A DNA stretch of 64,000 nucleotides from NCBI RefSeq assembly GCF_000934605.2, contig NZ_CP010897.2, forward strand, positions 5,022,001-5,086,000, in the 5' to 3' direction. The notes below the pieces were generated by a model, which was not told the origin of the DNA, made no database searches, and saw nothing but the letters and a program-made list of their open reading frames with translations. The stretch is from Pandoraea vervacti. GTDB taxonomy: Bacteria; Pseudomonadota; Gammaproteobacteria; Burkholderiales; Burkholderiaceae. Position numbers and translations under genes: made by a program. Positions 44,436 to 53,668 of this stretch are shown here, one piece after another. Within the stretch, counting starts at the first letter, position 1, and each line of letters starts with the position of its first letter.

Positions 44436-45932
44436 TCAGTGCCCGCCGGGTACAAACTCCGATTTGTCGCGTTTGATGCTGCGCGAGTCGACCGCGTTGG
44501 TCGGCACCAGCAGCAGCAAGAGCATGACGCCGATCGAAATCGCGAGGATCGACAGGAACGTGAGGTGCAGCGAGTGTTGCAACACGGCGCGGATCGCCTC
44601 GTCGGCCACCGACGACACGCCGCGATCCTCCAGCACGTGGCGCAGTTGATCGGAGGTCACAGGCGCGAGGCCACTCGAATGCGTCAACCCGAAGTTGAGC
44701 ACGGCGCCGAAAAGCGTCGCGCCCAGCGTGCTGCCAAGATTTCGCGAGAAGATGTTCGACGCCGTGGCGCTGCCGCGCTGCGACGGATCGACGATTTCCT
44801 GAATCAGCACCAGTGCGCTCACACTGCCCGTGCCCATCGAGAAACCCATCAGCAACGAGCCAAAACCGGCGAGCAACGGCGAACTGCTCGGGCCGAGCAA
44901 CGCAAAAACGAGCCCGCCAAGCGGCATGAGCAGACTGCCGCCGACAAGAATGCGCCGCAGGCCGAAGCGCGTGAACGTCTTCGCGGCGAACGTGGCGCCG
45001 ATGGGCCAGCCGACCATGATCATCGTGAGCGCCATGCCGGCGACGACCGGTGTCTGACGCAGCACGCCCTGCGCATACATTGGCAGGAAGGTGGTCAGTC
45101 CCATGAGCACCATGCCGGAGAGCAACGTCGCCGCATTGGCCGCCGCAATCGGGCGGCGACTCCACAGGGCAAACGAGATCATCGGGTCCTTCGCGCGGCG
45201 CTCCTGCCAGACGAAGAGGACGACGGCGACAGCACATACGAGTATGCCGCCCCAGACATGCGTGTCGGTGAACGCATTTGCGTCGGTCAGGGCAATCATC
45301 AGCCCGGCCACCGCGATCGTGAAGAACACGGCGCCCATCACGTCGATGCTTGGTCGCTGACGCGGCGCGTCTTCATGCAGATAAGCCACGAAACCGGCAG
45401 CGGCAAGCAGGCCGATGGGAATGTTGATCCAGAAAATCCACGCCCACGACAGATCGCGAATGATGAGACCGCCGAGCATCGGGCCAAGCACTGCCGAGAT
45501 GGCCCAGACGCTGGCGAGCCAGCCCTGTACCTTGCCGCGCTCGCTGATCGGGTAGTAATCGGCAATGATCACGAGGCTGACCGGCTGAATGCACGCGGCG
45601 CCTACGCCCTGCAACAGACGGAATGCGATCATCGCGGGCATGGACCACGCGAGCCCGCCGCCGAGCGAGGCGATGAGAAAAACGGCAATGCCCACGAGAA
45701 TGACCGGCTTGCGACCATAGAGGTCGGCGAGTTTGCCGAACACCACCGTCATGGCCGTCTGCGCGAGCAGAAAGGCGGAAAAGACCCAGCTGTAGAGATT
45801 CAGGCCACCCAGTTGGGCGACGATTTGCGGCATGGCCGTCGAGATGATCGTGGCTTCGATGGCCACCATAGACGTTGCCGCCATGACGGATGCCACAATC
45901 AATGGCCGCACGGAATTGCGTGTCGCAGACAT
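44436..45932 (-). CDS. MFS drug exporter, DHA2 (EmrB/QacA) family
   Basis: 498-residue transporter with 14 predicted helices. Motif A GKLADLYGRKPV follows helix 2, motif C-like GWLASVWAISAVLGPMLGG follows, and the conserved loop WIFWINIPIG marks the 14-helix DHA2 group. Proton-driven export of drugs or metabolites; no EmrA-type adaptor is adjacent, so it acts alone in the inner membrane. ATG 45932 is chosen because helix 1 begins right after it; the frame runs open to 46205 with an Arg/Pro-rich stretch unlike the family. The ribosome site is weak (A-run only). Confidence 0.9.
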   Translation of the reverse strand: MSATRNSVRPLIVASVMAATSMVAIEATIISTAMPQIVAQLGGLNLYSWVFSAFLLAQTAMTVVFGKLADLYGRKPVILVGIAVFLIASLGGGLAWSMPAMIAFRLLQGVGAACIQPVSLVIIADYYPISERGKVQGWLASVWAISAVLGPMLGGLIIRDLSWAWIFWINIPIGLLAAAGFVAYLHEDAPRQRPSIDVMGAVFFTIAVAGLMIALTDANAFTDTHVWGGILVCAVAVVLFVWQERRAKDPMISFALWSRRPIAAANAATLLSGMVLMGLTTFLPMYAQGVLRQTPVVAGMALTMIMVGWPIGATFAAKTFTRFGLRRILVGGSLLMPLGGLVFALLGPSSSPLLAGFGSLLMGFSMGTGSVSALVLIQEIVDPSQRGSATASNIFSRNLGSTLGATLFGAVLNFGLTHSSGLAPVTSDQLRHVLEDRGVSSVADEAIRAVLQHSLHLTFLSILAISIGVMLLLLLVPTNAVDSRSIKRDKSEFVPGGH

Positions 45933-46471
45933 GTTTTTTTGTGAAGTGGGGGTGCGTAACAACTTGCGAGAAAGGCGCGACACCCCTGTCGGGCGCAGCA
46001 GCCACGCCAGATGGCGGAAGACGGGGATCGAACGTGGCGGCGATGCCGCACGCGTAGTCAAGACGACTTGGGCCTGGCGATGGCGACAAGCATAGCCCAA
46101 TGCAGCAAAACGCGTATGACGCTCGCCGAACTGCCTCGCGGTTCCTCCCGAAAGCCTTGCACGGTGCGGGCAAGTGCCGGTTCGTTCCGACAAGCCCCTG
46201 CTCACCCTCAGGTTTTGGAAGGTTTTGGACGACGAAATACCCGCGCGATGCCGATGCCGATGCCGAAGGCGAGCGCCGAAAGCCGAAAGCGTTACACCGT
46301 TGCGGGATGACGACGTTTGGCGTCCCGAAATCCGACACGGCCTTGCGGCTTATCGTCGCAGCGCTCTCCGACGGCTTACCGGCTCATCGGCGCATCGATT
46401 CGCGCGATTATCACGGCGCGAGAATCCGGCTCGCGATCCACGCGAGCACGGGAACCGCACCGTGAACGGCC
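45933..46471. other. Non-coding region between MFS and YmgE-type genes
   Basis: 539 bp in which I find no supported gene. Short direct repeats occur (GGTTTTGGA twice near 46211, CCGATG three times near 46248, GCCGAAAG near 46270). Overlapping ORFs here lack any recognisable domain. It must hold the promoter of the MFS gene. Confidence 0.5.
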
Positions 46472-46729
46472 TCATGCAGTGCCGCGATTGCGCTTGATCA
46501 CGCCGTAGATCGCCAGCAGTACGATCGCGCCGATGATCGAAGCGATCCAGCCGGCCGACTCGCCTTCGGTATAGAGGTGGAGGAACTGGCCGACATACCT
46601 GGCGAGCAGCGCGCCAGCAATGCCGAGGATGATGGTCATGATGATGCCCATGCTGTCCCGCCCGGGATGCAGGGCGCGCGCGATGAGACCAACGATCAGA
46701 CCGACGACGATGGTGCCGATAATGCCCAT
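46472..46729 (-). CDS. GlsB/YeaQ/YmgE-family stress membrane protein
   Basis: 85-residue protein of the transglycosylase-associated family: three helices with the pattern GLIVGLIARALHPGRD, then IIMTIILGIAGALLARYVG and a final helix ASIIGAIVLLAIYG, ending in KRNRG. Found widely as a general-stress inner-membrane protein; molecular role unknown. GGAGG before ATG 46729 fixes the start. TATACT on the minus strand at 46761-46766 is a good -10 candidate, giving a 5' leader of about 25 nt. Confidence 0.9.
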   Translation of the reverse strand: MGIIGTIVVGLIVGLIARALHPGRDSMGIIMTIILGIAGALLARYVGQFLHLYTEGESAGWIASIIGAIVLLAIYGVIKRNRGTA

Positions 46730-47049
46730 GACGTACCTCCAAGGACGGGAACCCGAACGCAGTATAGCCCCGATTTCCGAAGGCTCGCGCCGGATCCCCA
46801 CACCCCGCCGGTCCGCCTGTTGTATTCGCCCGACGGCGCCGGCCGACATCTGATATATCAAGAGAAAGCCCATGCGGCCGCCGGGACGCCGGACATCGCT
46901 ATGCCGGGTATAAGGGATGCCTATTTGTCAAAAATGGGCGTCTGCGCGATGATGGAGCACGCAATTCAGAATGCGCGGGCGGCGTGGCGCCACGGAAACG
47001 GGCATCGCGTCGACGCGCTATAATCAGGGGCTATCAGATCCCCCACATC
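46730..47049. other. Divergent promoter region of YmgE-type gene and hemA
   Basis: 320 bp without a gene. Contains the minus-strand -10 TATACT (46761-46766) for the stress protein and TATAAT (47019-47024) 25 bp before the hemA start. Neither has a convincing -35 hexamer. Confidence 0.5.
47019..47024 (+). promoter_or_regulatory. -10 element of hemA
   Basis: Perfect TATAAT, predicted start near 47031 and a short leader to ATG 47050. The -35 side is weak. Confidence 0.45.
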
Positions 47050-48336
47050 ATGCAACTGCTCGCTCTCGGCCTGAACCACCACACGGCGCCCGTCTCGCTG
47101 CGCGAACGGGTGGCGTTTCCGTTCGAGCGGATCGAACCGGCGCTGGCGGGTCTCAAGAGCCTGTGGACGAGCAGCGGCAAGTTGAGCGCCCCCGAGGCCG
47201 CCATCCTGTCGACGTGCAACCGCACCGAGATCTATTGCGTGACGGACGACGCCGCGGCCCGCGAGCGCGCGGTGCACTGGCTTTCCCAGTTCCACAACAT
47301 TCCCGCCGGCGATCTCGCTCCCCATCTATACGCCCTGCCCCAATCCGACGCAGTTCGCCACGCCTTTCGCGTCGCCAGCGGTCTGGACTCGATGGTGCTC
47401 GGCGAGACACAGATCCTGGGGCAGTTGAAAGACGCGGTGCGCACCGCCTCCGAGGCCGGCGCCCTGGGGACGTATCTGAATCAGCTTTTCCAGCGCACGT
47501 TCGCCGTGGCCAAGGAAGTCCGTGGCCAGACCGAGATCGGGGCACATTCGGTGTCGATGGCCGCCGCTGCGGTACGTCTCGCGCAGCGCATCTTCGAGAG
47601 CATCAGTACGCAAAAGGTACTGTTCATCGGCGCGGGCGAGATGATCGATCTGTGCGCCACGCACTTCGCTGCGCAAAACCCGAAAGCCCTATACATCGCA
47701 AACCGGACTGCCGAGCGTGGCGAAAAGCTCGCCGAACGCCTGGGCGGCACGGCCATCCGCTTGTCGGAGTTGCCACAGCGGTTGCACGAGTTCGATATCG
47801 TCGTGTCGTGCACGGCGAGTACCCTGCCGCTGATCGGCCTCGGTGCGGTCGAGCGCGCCATCAAGGCGCGCAAGCACAAGCCGATGTTCATGGTCGATCT
47901 GGCCGTGCCACGCGACATCGAACCGGAAGTGGGCCGTCTGGCCGACGTCTTCCTGTACACCGTCGACGATCTCGGCGCGGTCGTACGTGAAGGGAATGCG
48001 CTGCGTCAGGCTGCCGTCGCGCAAGCCGAGGCGATCATCGAGACCCGTGTGCAGAACTTCATGCAGTGGCTCGACGCACGCAGCGTCGTGCCGGTCATTC
48101 GCGACATCCACGGCTCTGCCGAGGCCATGCGCGTGGCGGAACTCGAGCGTGCCCAGCGCATGCTCGCGCGTGGCGACGACCCTGCCGCCGTGCTCGAAGC
48201 CCTGTCCCAGTCCCTCACCAAGAAATTCCTGCACGGCCCGACCCACGCGCTCAATACGGCGCGCGGCGATTCGCGCGAGCAAATCATTCACCTCATTCCC
48301 GAACTGTTCCGCACCTCGGGAACCGCCGACAAATAG
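47050..48336 (+). CDS. hemA: Glutamyl-tRNA reductase
   Basis: 428-residue enzyme that reduces Glu-tRNA to glutamate-1-semialdehyde with NADPH, first committed step of tetrapyrrole synthesis by the C5 route. The catalytic Cys is C56 in STCNRTE; LGETQILGQLK and the NADPH loop FIGAGEM follow, then the C-terminal dimerisation domain. Start 47050 matches the family opening MQLLALGLNHHTAPV. Its stop codon directly abuts the prfA ATG, so hemA-prfA-prmC form one operon, the order also seen in E. coli. Confidence 0.97.
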   Translation: MQLLALGLNHHTAPVSLRERVAFPFERIEPALAGLKSLWTSSGKLSAPEAAILSTCNRTEIYCVTDDAAARERAVHWLSQFHNIPAGDLAPHLYALPQSDAVRHAFRVASGLDSMVLGETQILGQLKDAVRTASEAGALGTYLNQLFQRTFAVAKEVRGQTEIGAHSVSMAAAAVRLAQRIFESISTQKVLFIGAGEMIDLCATHFAAQNPKALYIANRTAERGEKLAERLGGTAIRLSELPQRLHEFDIVVSCTASTLPLIGLGAVERAIKARKHKPMFMVDLAVPRDIEPEVGRLADVFLYTVDDLGAVVREGNALRQAAVAQAEAIIETRVQNFMQWLDARSVVPVIRDIHGSAEAMRVAELERAQRMLARGDDPAAVLEALSQSLTKKFLHGPTHALNTARGDSREQIIHLIPELFRTSGTADK

Positions 48337-49419
48337 ATGAAAGCGAGCATGCAAGCCAAGCTCGACCAATTGACGCAACGTCTGGTCGAGCTTGATGGCC
48401 TATTGAGCCAGGGCGATGTCACCCGCGACCTGGACAACTACCGCAAGCTCACGCGCGAACATGCCGAGCTGGCACCTGTCGTCGCGCAATATCAGCAATA
48501 CCGCCAGGCGCACAACGATGTGGCGGCGGCGCAGGAAATGGCGTCCGATCCGGAAATGCGCGAGTTCGCCGAAGACGAGGCCGCCACCGCCCGCGCCCGC
48601 ATGGAAGATATGGAGGGCACGCTGCAACGCATGCTGCTGCCGCGCGACCCCAACGACGACCGCAACATCTATCTGGAAATTCGCGCCGGCACCGGGGGAG
48701 ACGAATCGGCGCTGTTCGCGGGCGATCTGCTGCGGATGTACACGCGCTACGCCGAACGGCAGCGCTGGCAGGTTGAAATCATGTCGGCGAGCGAATCGGA
48801 TCTGGGCGGGTACAAGGAAGTGATCGTCCGTTTGGTCGGTCAGGGTGCGTATTCGCGTCTGAAGTTCGAGTCGGGCGGCCATCGGGTGCAACGTGTGCCC
48901 GCGACCGAAACGCAGGGGCGCATTCATACCTCCGCCTGCACCGTGGCCGTCATGCCGGAAGCCGACGACGTGGCCGATGTCGAAATCAATCCGGCCGACA
49001 TTCGCATCGATACGTTCCGCGCCTCGGGCGCCGGCGGCCAGCACGTCAACAAGACGGATTCGGCCGTGCGCATCACGCACCTGCCCACGGGTATCGTCGT
49101 GGAGTGTCAGGACGACCGCTCGCAGCATCGCAACAAGGACAAGGCGCTCAAGGTACTGGCCGCTCGCATCAAGGACGCCCAGTTGCGTGCTCAGCAAGCC
49201 AAGGAAGCGGCCACCCGCAAGAGTCTGATCGGCTCCGGCGATCGCTCGGAGCGCATTCGCACATACAACTTCCCGCAGGGGCGGATGACGGATCACCGCA
49301 TCAACCTCACGCTTTACAAGCTCGAATACATCATGGACGGCGATCTCGACGAGATGATCAACGCGCTGGTGACCGAGCATCAGGCGGAACTGCTCGCGTC
49401 GCTGGGCGAGGCCGTCTGA
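48337..49419 (+). CDS. prfA: Peptide chain release factor 1
   Basis: 360-residue class I release factor for UAA/UAG. The stop-codon-reading tripeptide is P-A-T in RVPATETQGR (family PxT), and G233-G-Q235 triggers peptidyl-tRNA hydrolysis. Full length. The first ATG touches the hemA stop; an in-frame ATG at 48349 is the alternative start. The product is methylated on Q235 by the protein encoded next. Confidence 0.97.
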   Translation: MKASMQAKLDQLTQRLVELDGLLSQGDVTRDLDNYRKLTREHAELAPVVAQYQQYRQAHNDVAAAQEMASDPEMREFAEDEAATARARMEDMEGTLQRMLLPRDPNDDRNIYLEIRAGTGGDESALFAGDLLRMYTRYAERQRWQVEIMSASESDLGGYKEVIVRLVGQGAYSRLKFESGGHRVQRVPATETQGRIHTSACTVAVMPEADDVADVEINPADIRIDTFRASGAGGQHVNKTDSAVRITHLPTGIVVECQDDRSQHRNKDKALKVLAARIKDAQLRAQQAKEAATRKSLIGSGDRSERIRTYNFPQGRMTDHRINLTLYKLEYIMDGDLDEMINALVTEHQAELLASLGEAV

Positions 49420-50285
49420 TGACATCGGGCGTGCATGGGGACAATGCGAAGAAGACCGATGCCGCCACCGTGGCGACACTGCTGCGCGAGCCCGGCTTGC
49501 CGCCCGCGGAGTCGCGCATTCTGCTCGCCCACATACTCGGCTGGACCCGCACCCAACTGATTACCCGCGACCGTGAGCCCCTGGCGCCGGAGACGCTCGC
49601 CGCCTACCGGTCGCTTCATGCGCGGCGCGCGGCAGGCGAGCCTATCGCCTATCTGACCGGCACCCGCGAATTCTTCGGCCTGACGCTCAAGGTGAGCCCC
49701 TCGGTGCTCATCCCCCGTCCCGAGACGGAACTGCTTGTGGAACTGGCGCTGGCTCGACTCGAAGGACGCCGCATGCCGCGCGTGCTCGATCTGGGCACCG
49801 GCAGCGGCGCCATCGCGTTGGCTATTGCGCATGGGCGTCCCGACGCAGAGGTGACCGCCCTGGATCGTTCGGCGAACGCCCTCGATGTCGCCCGGGAGAA
49901 CGCTCGCCAATTGGGGCTGGAGGCTCGCGTCCGGTTCCTCGAAAGCGACTGGTATGGCGCGCTGCCTGCCGAGACCGCCCCGTTCGACATCATCGTCTCC
50001 AATCCACCCTACATCGTCTCGGGCGACGAACACCTCTCGCAGGGCGACCTGCGCTTCGAGCCGGTCGATGCCCTGACCGACCATGCCGACGGGCTGGCGG
50101 CCTTGCGCGTTATCGTGGCAGGGGCGCCGTCGCGACTGCTGCCCGATAGCTGGCTGCTGTGCGAGCACGGCTACCATCAGGCGCCGGACGTCAGGGCGCT
50201 ATGCACGGCAGCGGGGTTCGTGGACGTGATGTCCGAGCGCGACCTTGCCGGGATTGAGCGCACCACCGGTGGTCGACACGTCTGA
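49419..50285 (+). CDS. prmC: Release factor glutamine methyltransferase
   Basis: 288-residue SAM-dependent methyltransferase that methylates the GGQ glutamine of release factors. It starts at ATG 49419, overlapping the prfA stop (TGATG). The N-terminal helical domain (about 20-95) binds the factor; the Rossmann part has VLDLGTGSGAIALAIA and the substrate motif N195-P-P-Y198. Overlap ensures co-expression with its substrate. Confidence 0.96.
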   Translation: MTSGVHGDNAKKTDAATVATLLREPGLPPAESRILLAHILGWTRTQLITRDREPLAPETLAAYRSLHARRAAGEPIAYLTGTREFFGLTLKVSPSVLIPRPETELLVELALARLEGRRMPRVLDLGTGSGAIALAIAHGRPDAEVTALDRSANALDVARENARQLGLEARVRFLESDWYGALPAETAPFDIIVSNPPYIVSGDEHLSQGDLRFEPVDALTDHADGLAALRVIVAGAPSRLLPDSWLLCEHGYHQAPDVRALCTAAGFVDVMSERDLAGIERTTGGRHV

Positions 50286-50365
50286 GCGGCATCCGACGAA
50301 CGCGCCCGAAAACCGCTAAAATGCCGGATACGCCGACTTTCCGGCATCCCCACGAGCTTCCGATC

Positions 50366-50680
50366 ATGACTACCCAGCAACGTATCCAGCAAATCGTCTC
50401 CGAGCATCCCGTCGTCCTGTTCATGAAGGGCAACGCGCAATTTCCGATGTGCGGCTTCTCGGGCCGTGCCGTGCAGATTCTGAAGGCTTGCGAAGTCAAC
50501 GATCTCTTCACGGTCGACGTGCTGCAAGACGACGAAATCCGTCAGGGCGTGAAGGAATTCGCCAACTGGCCGACCATTCCGCAGCTCTACATCAACGGCG
50601 AATTCATCGGCGGCTCGGACATCATGATGGAGATGTACCAAAGCGGCGAACTCAAGCAGATCATCGCCGAACTCGCCTGA
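50366..50680 (+). CDS. grxD: Monothiol glutaredoxin Grx4/GrxD
   Basis: 104-residue CGFS-type glutaredoxin with the active motif C29-G-F-S and the glutathione-binding WPTIPQLYINGEFIGG stretch. It carries or relays [2Fe-2S] clusters in iron-sulfur protein maturation. Start 50366 matches family length; the frame is open back to 50321. It follows prmC after 80 nt and precedes ubiX. Confidence 0.95.
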   Translation: MTTQQRIQQIVSEHPVVLFMKGNAQFPMCGFSGRAVQILKACEVNDLFTVDVLQDDEIRQGVKEFANWPTIPQLYINGEFIGGSDIMMEMYQSGELKQIIAELA

Positions 50681-50723
50681 TCTCTCGGTCGTTCCGGCTT
50701 TCGCAGCGAGGGCGCCGCGTCCA

Positions 50724-51359
50724 ATGACTGTCTCAAACGTTTCGAACGTTTCGACGCAAGTTCCCGGCGCGCGCACGCCGGTGCGTCTGATCGTCGCCAT
50801 AACGGGGGCAACAGGCGCCGTGTACGGCGTGCGTCTGCTCCAGCGCCTGCGCGCGATGGGCGGCGTCGAAACGCATTTGATGGTGTCGGGCGCGGGCTGG
50901 CTCACGCTGCGCCACGAACTGGGGATGGATCGCGCCGAGGTGCAGGCGCTGGCCGATCAGTATCACAGCGTGCGCGAAATCGGCGCGAACATCGCCAGCG
51001 GCTCCTTCGCCACGGCGGGAATGGTCGTCGCCCCCTGTTCGATGAAGACACTCGCGAGCGTGGCGCACGGCCTCTCGGATAACCTGATCGCGCGCGCCGC
51101 CGACGTCACCCTGAAGGAGCGCCGTCGCCTCGTGCTGATGGTGCGCGAAACGCCCTTCAACCTCGCCCATCTGCGCAACATGACGGCCGTCACCGAGATG
51201 GGCGGCATCGTCTACCCACCGCTACCTGCGTTCTACAACCGTCCGGCTTCGCTCGATGCGATGGTCGACGACACTGTCGCGCGCGTCATCGACCTGTTCG
51301 CGATTGCGCCGCCCGTCGCCTCGAGCTGGGACGGCCTCGGCAAGGACGCGGAAGCCTGA
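50724..51359 (+). CDS. ubiX: Flavin prenyltransferase UbiX
   Basis: 211-residue flavoprotein producing prenylated FMN, cofactor of the UbiD decarboxylase in ubiquinone synthesis. The flavin loop AITGATGAVYGVRLL is followed by VVAPCSMKTLASVAHG and RRRLVLMVRETPFNLAHL, which bind flavin phosphate and dimethylallyl phosphate. About 18 extra residues precede the core. 43 nt after grxD; no ubiD is in the window. Confidence 0.95.
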   Translation: MTVSNVSNVSTQVPGARTPVRLIVAITGATGAVYGVRLLQRLRAMGGVETHLMVSGAGWLTLRHELGMDRAEVQALADQYHSVREIGANIASGSFATAGMVVAPCSMKTLASVAHGLSDNLIARAADVTLKERRRLVLMVRETPFNLAHLRNMTAVTEMGGIVYPPLPAFYNRPASLDAMVDDTVARVIDLFAIAPPVASSWDGLGKDAEA

Positions 51360-51466
51360 GATCCGCCGGTTTTGCGAGTCACCGGGTCCATGTCCCGGGC
51401 TTTCGCCTGTACGCCTTCGGCACTGCACCGCTACGCCTTACCGCCTCATCCCACCGCGCGCACTTT

Positions 51467-52006
51467 TCATCGCACGCCATCCACCCAGCGCTGCAACGTA
51501 TCGAGCGCCCCGTGCGTCTGCCCGGCGGCGGACGCCGGCGTTTGCACGCACAATTCCAGCATGACGTCGTTCGGATCCAGCAGATAGAGATGTTCGCCGT
51601 CGTCATGACGCTCCACGGCGAACGGCACCTCATGGGCATTCAGGCGGGACTTCCAGCGATCGAGCGCCTCGCGCTCGGACACACGCAACGCCACATGGTG
51701 GATCTGCGTGGCCGGCGTATCGGGATGGGGATGGGGTTCGGGCGCGAGTCCGTCGCAATTGAAAAAGGCCAGCGCCTGTCCGGGCGCGATCTGATAGCTC
51801 ACGAGCAGATAGGGCTTGCCCCACAGACGGCTCATGCCGCTCTGCGCCCCTGCCAGCGTGAAACCCATGACCTCGACGTAGAATCGGTGTGTGAGTGTCG
51901 CGTCGTAACTCGGATACGCGACATGATCGATCGCCACAGGGGACACAGGAGTGACGCGTGCCGCAGATTCGACGGCGGGGCTGGGGTCCAAAACGGCCTG
52001 GTTCAT
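51467..52006 (-). CDS. VOC-superfamily (glyoxalase/dioxygenase-like) protein
   Basis: 179-residue protein of the vicinal-oxygen-chelate fold: two beta-alpha-beta-beta-beta modules starting at IDHVAYPSYDATLTHRFY and IHHVALRVSEREALDRW. Metal ligand candidates are H29, H93 and the late Glu in NDVMLELCV. Known members include glyoxalase I, bleomycin-resistance proteins and extradiol dioxygenases; which one cannot be told. ATG 52006 follows GGGGG; the GTG at 52009 is also possible. Alone on the minus strand. Confidence 0.85.
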   Translation of the reverse strand: MNQAVLDPSPAVESAARVTPVSPVAIDHVAYPSYDATLTHRFYVEVMGFTLAGAQSGMSRLWGKPYLLVSYQIAPGQALAFFNCDGLAPEPHPHPDTPATQIHHVALRVSEREALDRWKSRLNAHEVPFAVERHDDGEHLYLLDPNDVMLELCVQTPASAAGQTHGALDTLQRWVDGVR

Positions 52007-52204
52007 CACGATCCCCCGGATTGCAAAGTGGCGACGGCATTCGGGAAACTGCGTTTGTAGTGTAGTCCTGCAACCCGCGTGGCATCAACCGAGTGCCAGC
52101 GAGAGCCGCATGGACTATAGTGAAAACGCCACACTTTGCGTGGCGGGCCGCATGCCCGCACGCATCCCCCCAGTGGTGTGACAGGTTTGCGACCGGAGTT
52201 TGAC

Positions 52205-52507
52205 ATGGAGACCGCCCTCTTCTCCCTTTCGCCTGTTGTCGTCTACGCCGTCGTGACGCTCGTGTTCGTCATGCTCGTGCTTGTGGTCCCCGCCGGCGCC
52301 CGATGGCGCAATGTCGCCTGGCCGGCCGCCATGCCGCCGCTCTCGCCGCATCGTCCCGGGGACTTGCTCGGCACCCCACGCACGCCCTATTGGCGCTCGC
52401 CGAACGACACGCAGGATTTGCGGCGTCCGTCGTATTTCGCGACCTCCGCGCGTCGCGGTCGTCGTCCGGCCAGCTTCCTCGCACCGCGCGATCACGAACG
52501 TCGCTGA
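52205..52507 (+). CDS. Hypothetical small membrane protein
   Basis: 100-residue ORF not recognised. One strong hydrophobic helix (about 9-30) follows a short N-terminus, then a basic Pro/Arg-rich cytoplasmic-type tail with PYWRSPNDTQDLRR. The start follows GGAG at a slightly long distance. Codon use is GC-rich at third positions, as in real genes here. It could be a genuine small membrane protein or a fortuitous ORF. Confidence 0.5.
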   Translation: METALFSLSPVVVYAVVTLVFVMLVLVVPAGARWRNVAWPAAMPPLSPHRPGDLLGTPRTPYWRSPNDTQDLRRPSYFATSARRGRRPASFLAPRDHERR

Positions 52508-52871
52508 AGGTCCCTGCCAGGCGTTCATGCGAGCTGCCCGGGCGCGAACGCGCTCGGCGCATCTGCCGTCTCCTCCCCCCGCAATCGCAAGACGACCTCC
52601 TCGTCGATACCGGCCAATCGGGTTAAACGCTGCCGTTGGCTGCCGCCGGTGATCGCTGTCCCGTTAATCGTTGGCGTAAATCGTTGCCGTTAATCGTTGA
52701 CGTTAATCGCCTTCCGGTTCCTTACGCCTTGTTACATCTGTAGTGCCGCCGTAGCACCGCGCTTCGCGGGTCATCCGTAAAATTCGATTCACGGATCGCG
52801 CGCCGCCGTGCCATACGACATACGTCAGGGCACCGCGGACACGGGAGCGACAAGTCGAAAAAGGAGAACAG
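52508..52871. other. Intergenic region with 13-nt tandem repeat
   Basis: 364 bp; apart from the repeat at 52663-52711 and the AAAGGAG ribosome site just before 52872, nothing else is recognised. Confidence 0.6.
52663..52711. repeat. Tandem repeat, 13-nt unit, about 3.8 copies
   Basis: GTTAATCGTTGGC, GTAAATCGTTGCC, GTTAATCGTTGAC, GTTAATCGCC in perfect 13-nt register. It lies 161 bp before the start of the Pro-rich secreted protein gene. Origin (slippage, or iteron-like binding site) unknown. Confidence 0.85.
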
Positions 52872-53186
52872 ATGCAACGTCATTTCTGGATCGCGACGGC
52901 GGCCGTGGCAGGCCTGGCCGCCGCCTTCACCACAAGTAGCGCGTTTGCGCGTACCGACGTTTCGGTCAACATCGGGATTCCCGGCCCCGCCTTCGTGGCA
53001 CCGGCCCCCATGTATGCGCCGCCGCCGGTCGTCTACGGCCCGGCACCGGTGGTCGTCGCACCACCGCCGGTCGTCTACGGCCCGCCGCCTCGCTACTGGC
53101 GCGGGCCGCCGCCGCGCCACTGGCATCACGAGCGCGGGTGGGAACGCCGCGACTGGGATCGCCGCGACTGGCACCATCGCCGATAA
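52872..53186 (+). CDS. Secreted Pro/His/Arg-rich small protein
   Basis: 104-residue protein with a signal peptide (about 1-26, ending SAFA). The mature part has two copies of the APPPVVYGP-type repeat and then an Arg/His/Trp-rich end (RHWHHERGWERRDW). It resembles the small PXPV-repeat/YXWXXR periplasmic proteins common in Burkholderiales; function is unknown. AAAAAGGAG before the ATG gives a strong start. A good terminator follows. The basic, aromatic end may bind nucleic acid, metal or cell wall, but nothing shows which. Confidence 0.82.
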   Translation: MQRHFWIATAAVAGLAAAFTTSSAFARTDVSVNIGIPGPAFVAPAPMYAPPPVVYGPAPVVVAPPPVVYGPPPRYWRGPPPRHWHHERGWERRDWDRRDWHHRR

Positions 53187-53209
53187 CCTGCGACACGCTC
53201 TCCATAACA

Positions 53210-53245
53210 AGCCCCGCAAGGTCCACCGACCTGCGGGGCTTTATT
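53210..53245. terminator. Intrinsic terminator after the secreted protein gene
   Basis: AGCCCCGCA / TGCGGGGCT, 9-bp stem with 13-nt loop, then TTATT. It can also receive transcripts of the minus-strand lipoprotein gene at 53413-53541. Confidence 0.85.
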
Positions 53246-53412
53246 CATGCGCCGTAATAAATCCCTGGCGATTTATCGCGACTTTATGCGTCATCGCTCA
53301 CAAACGGATCGATCCAATCTTGAAGGACGACGGATTCGCATTAAAAGTCGAATCCCTCGTACACGCAGCGACCGAAATGAATCTCATTGCCTGCAATTCG
53401 GAGCATCGCGTG

Positions 53413-53541
53413 TTAATAGCGATAACAGCAACGATGTCCGTAATAGCCTCCTCCGTAATAACCCCCGTAATACGGCCGCTCAGGCACCACGACACATCCG
53501 GCAAGCGTAACGGCAAGCAACGCAGCGACGACTAACTTCAT
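53413..53541 (-). CDS. Small Tyr/Gly-rich lipoprotein
   Basis: 42-residue ORF with a complete lipoprotein signal: M-K-L start, hydrophobic stretch and lipobox L-A-G-C (Cys at 16). The mature part has repeated Y-Y-G-G units and ends H-R-C-C-Y-R-Y. GTGGAG lies 7 nt before the ATG. Too short for routine prediction, but signal, lipobox and ribosome site agree. Similar tiny Tyr/Gly-rich lipoproteins occur in Burkholderiales; role unknown. Confidence 0.75.
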   Translation of the reverse strand: MKLVVAALLAVTLAGCVVVPERPYYGGYYGGGYYGHRCCYRY

Positions 53542-53668
53542 GATCTGACTCCACAAGGACGAACGCCAATTCGTTCGCTTTCTTTATATCGTCGCGTCTG
53601 CACGAAGCCCATCACGTGTCTGTAAGCCGTGTAAGCGAAGGTTGCCAAACGGGGAACGTGTCGCACTT

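Noticed and set aside
45933..46205. N-terminal extension of the MFS gene
   Set aside because: Adds an Arg/Pro-rich segment before helix 1 that the family lacks.
46211..46290. Clustered short direct repeats (GGTTTTGGA, CCGATG, GCCGAAAG)
   Set aside because: Imperfect, low copy and not linked to any recognisable element.
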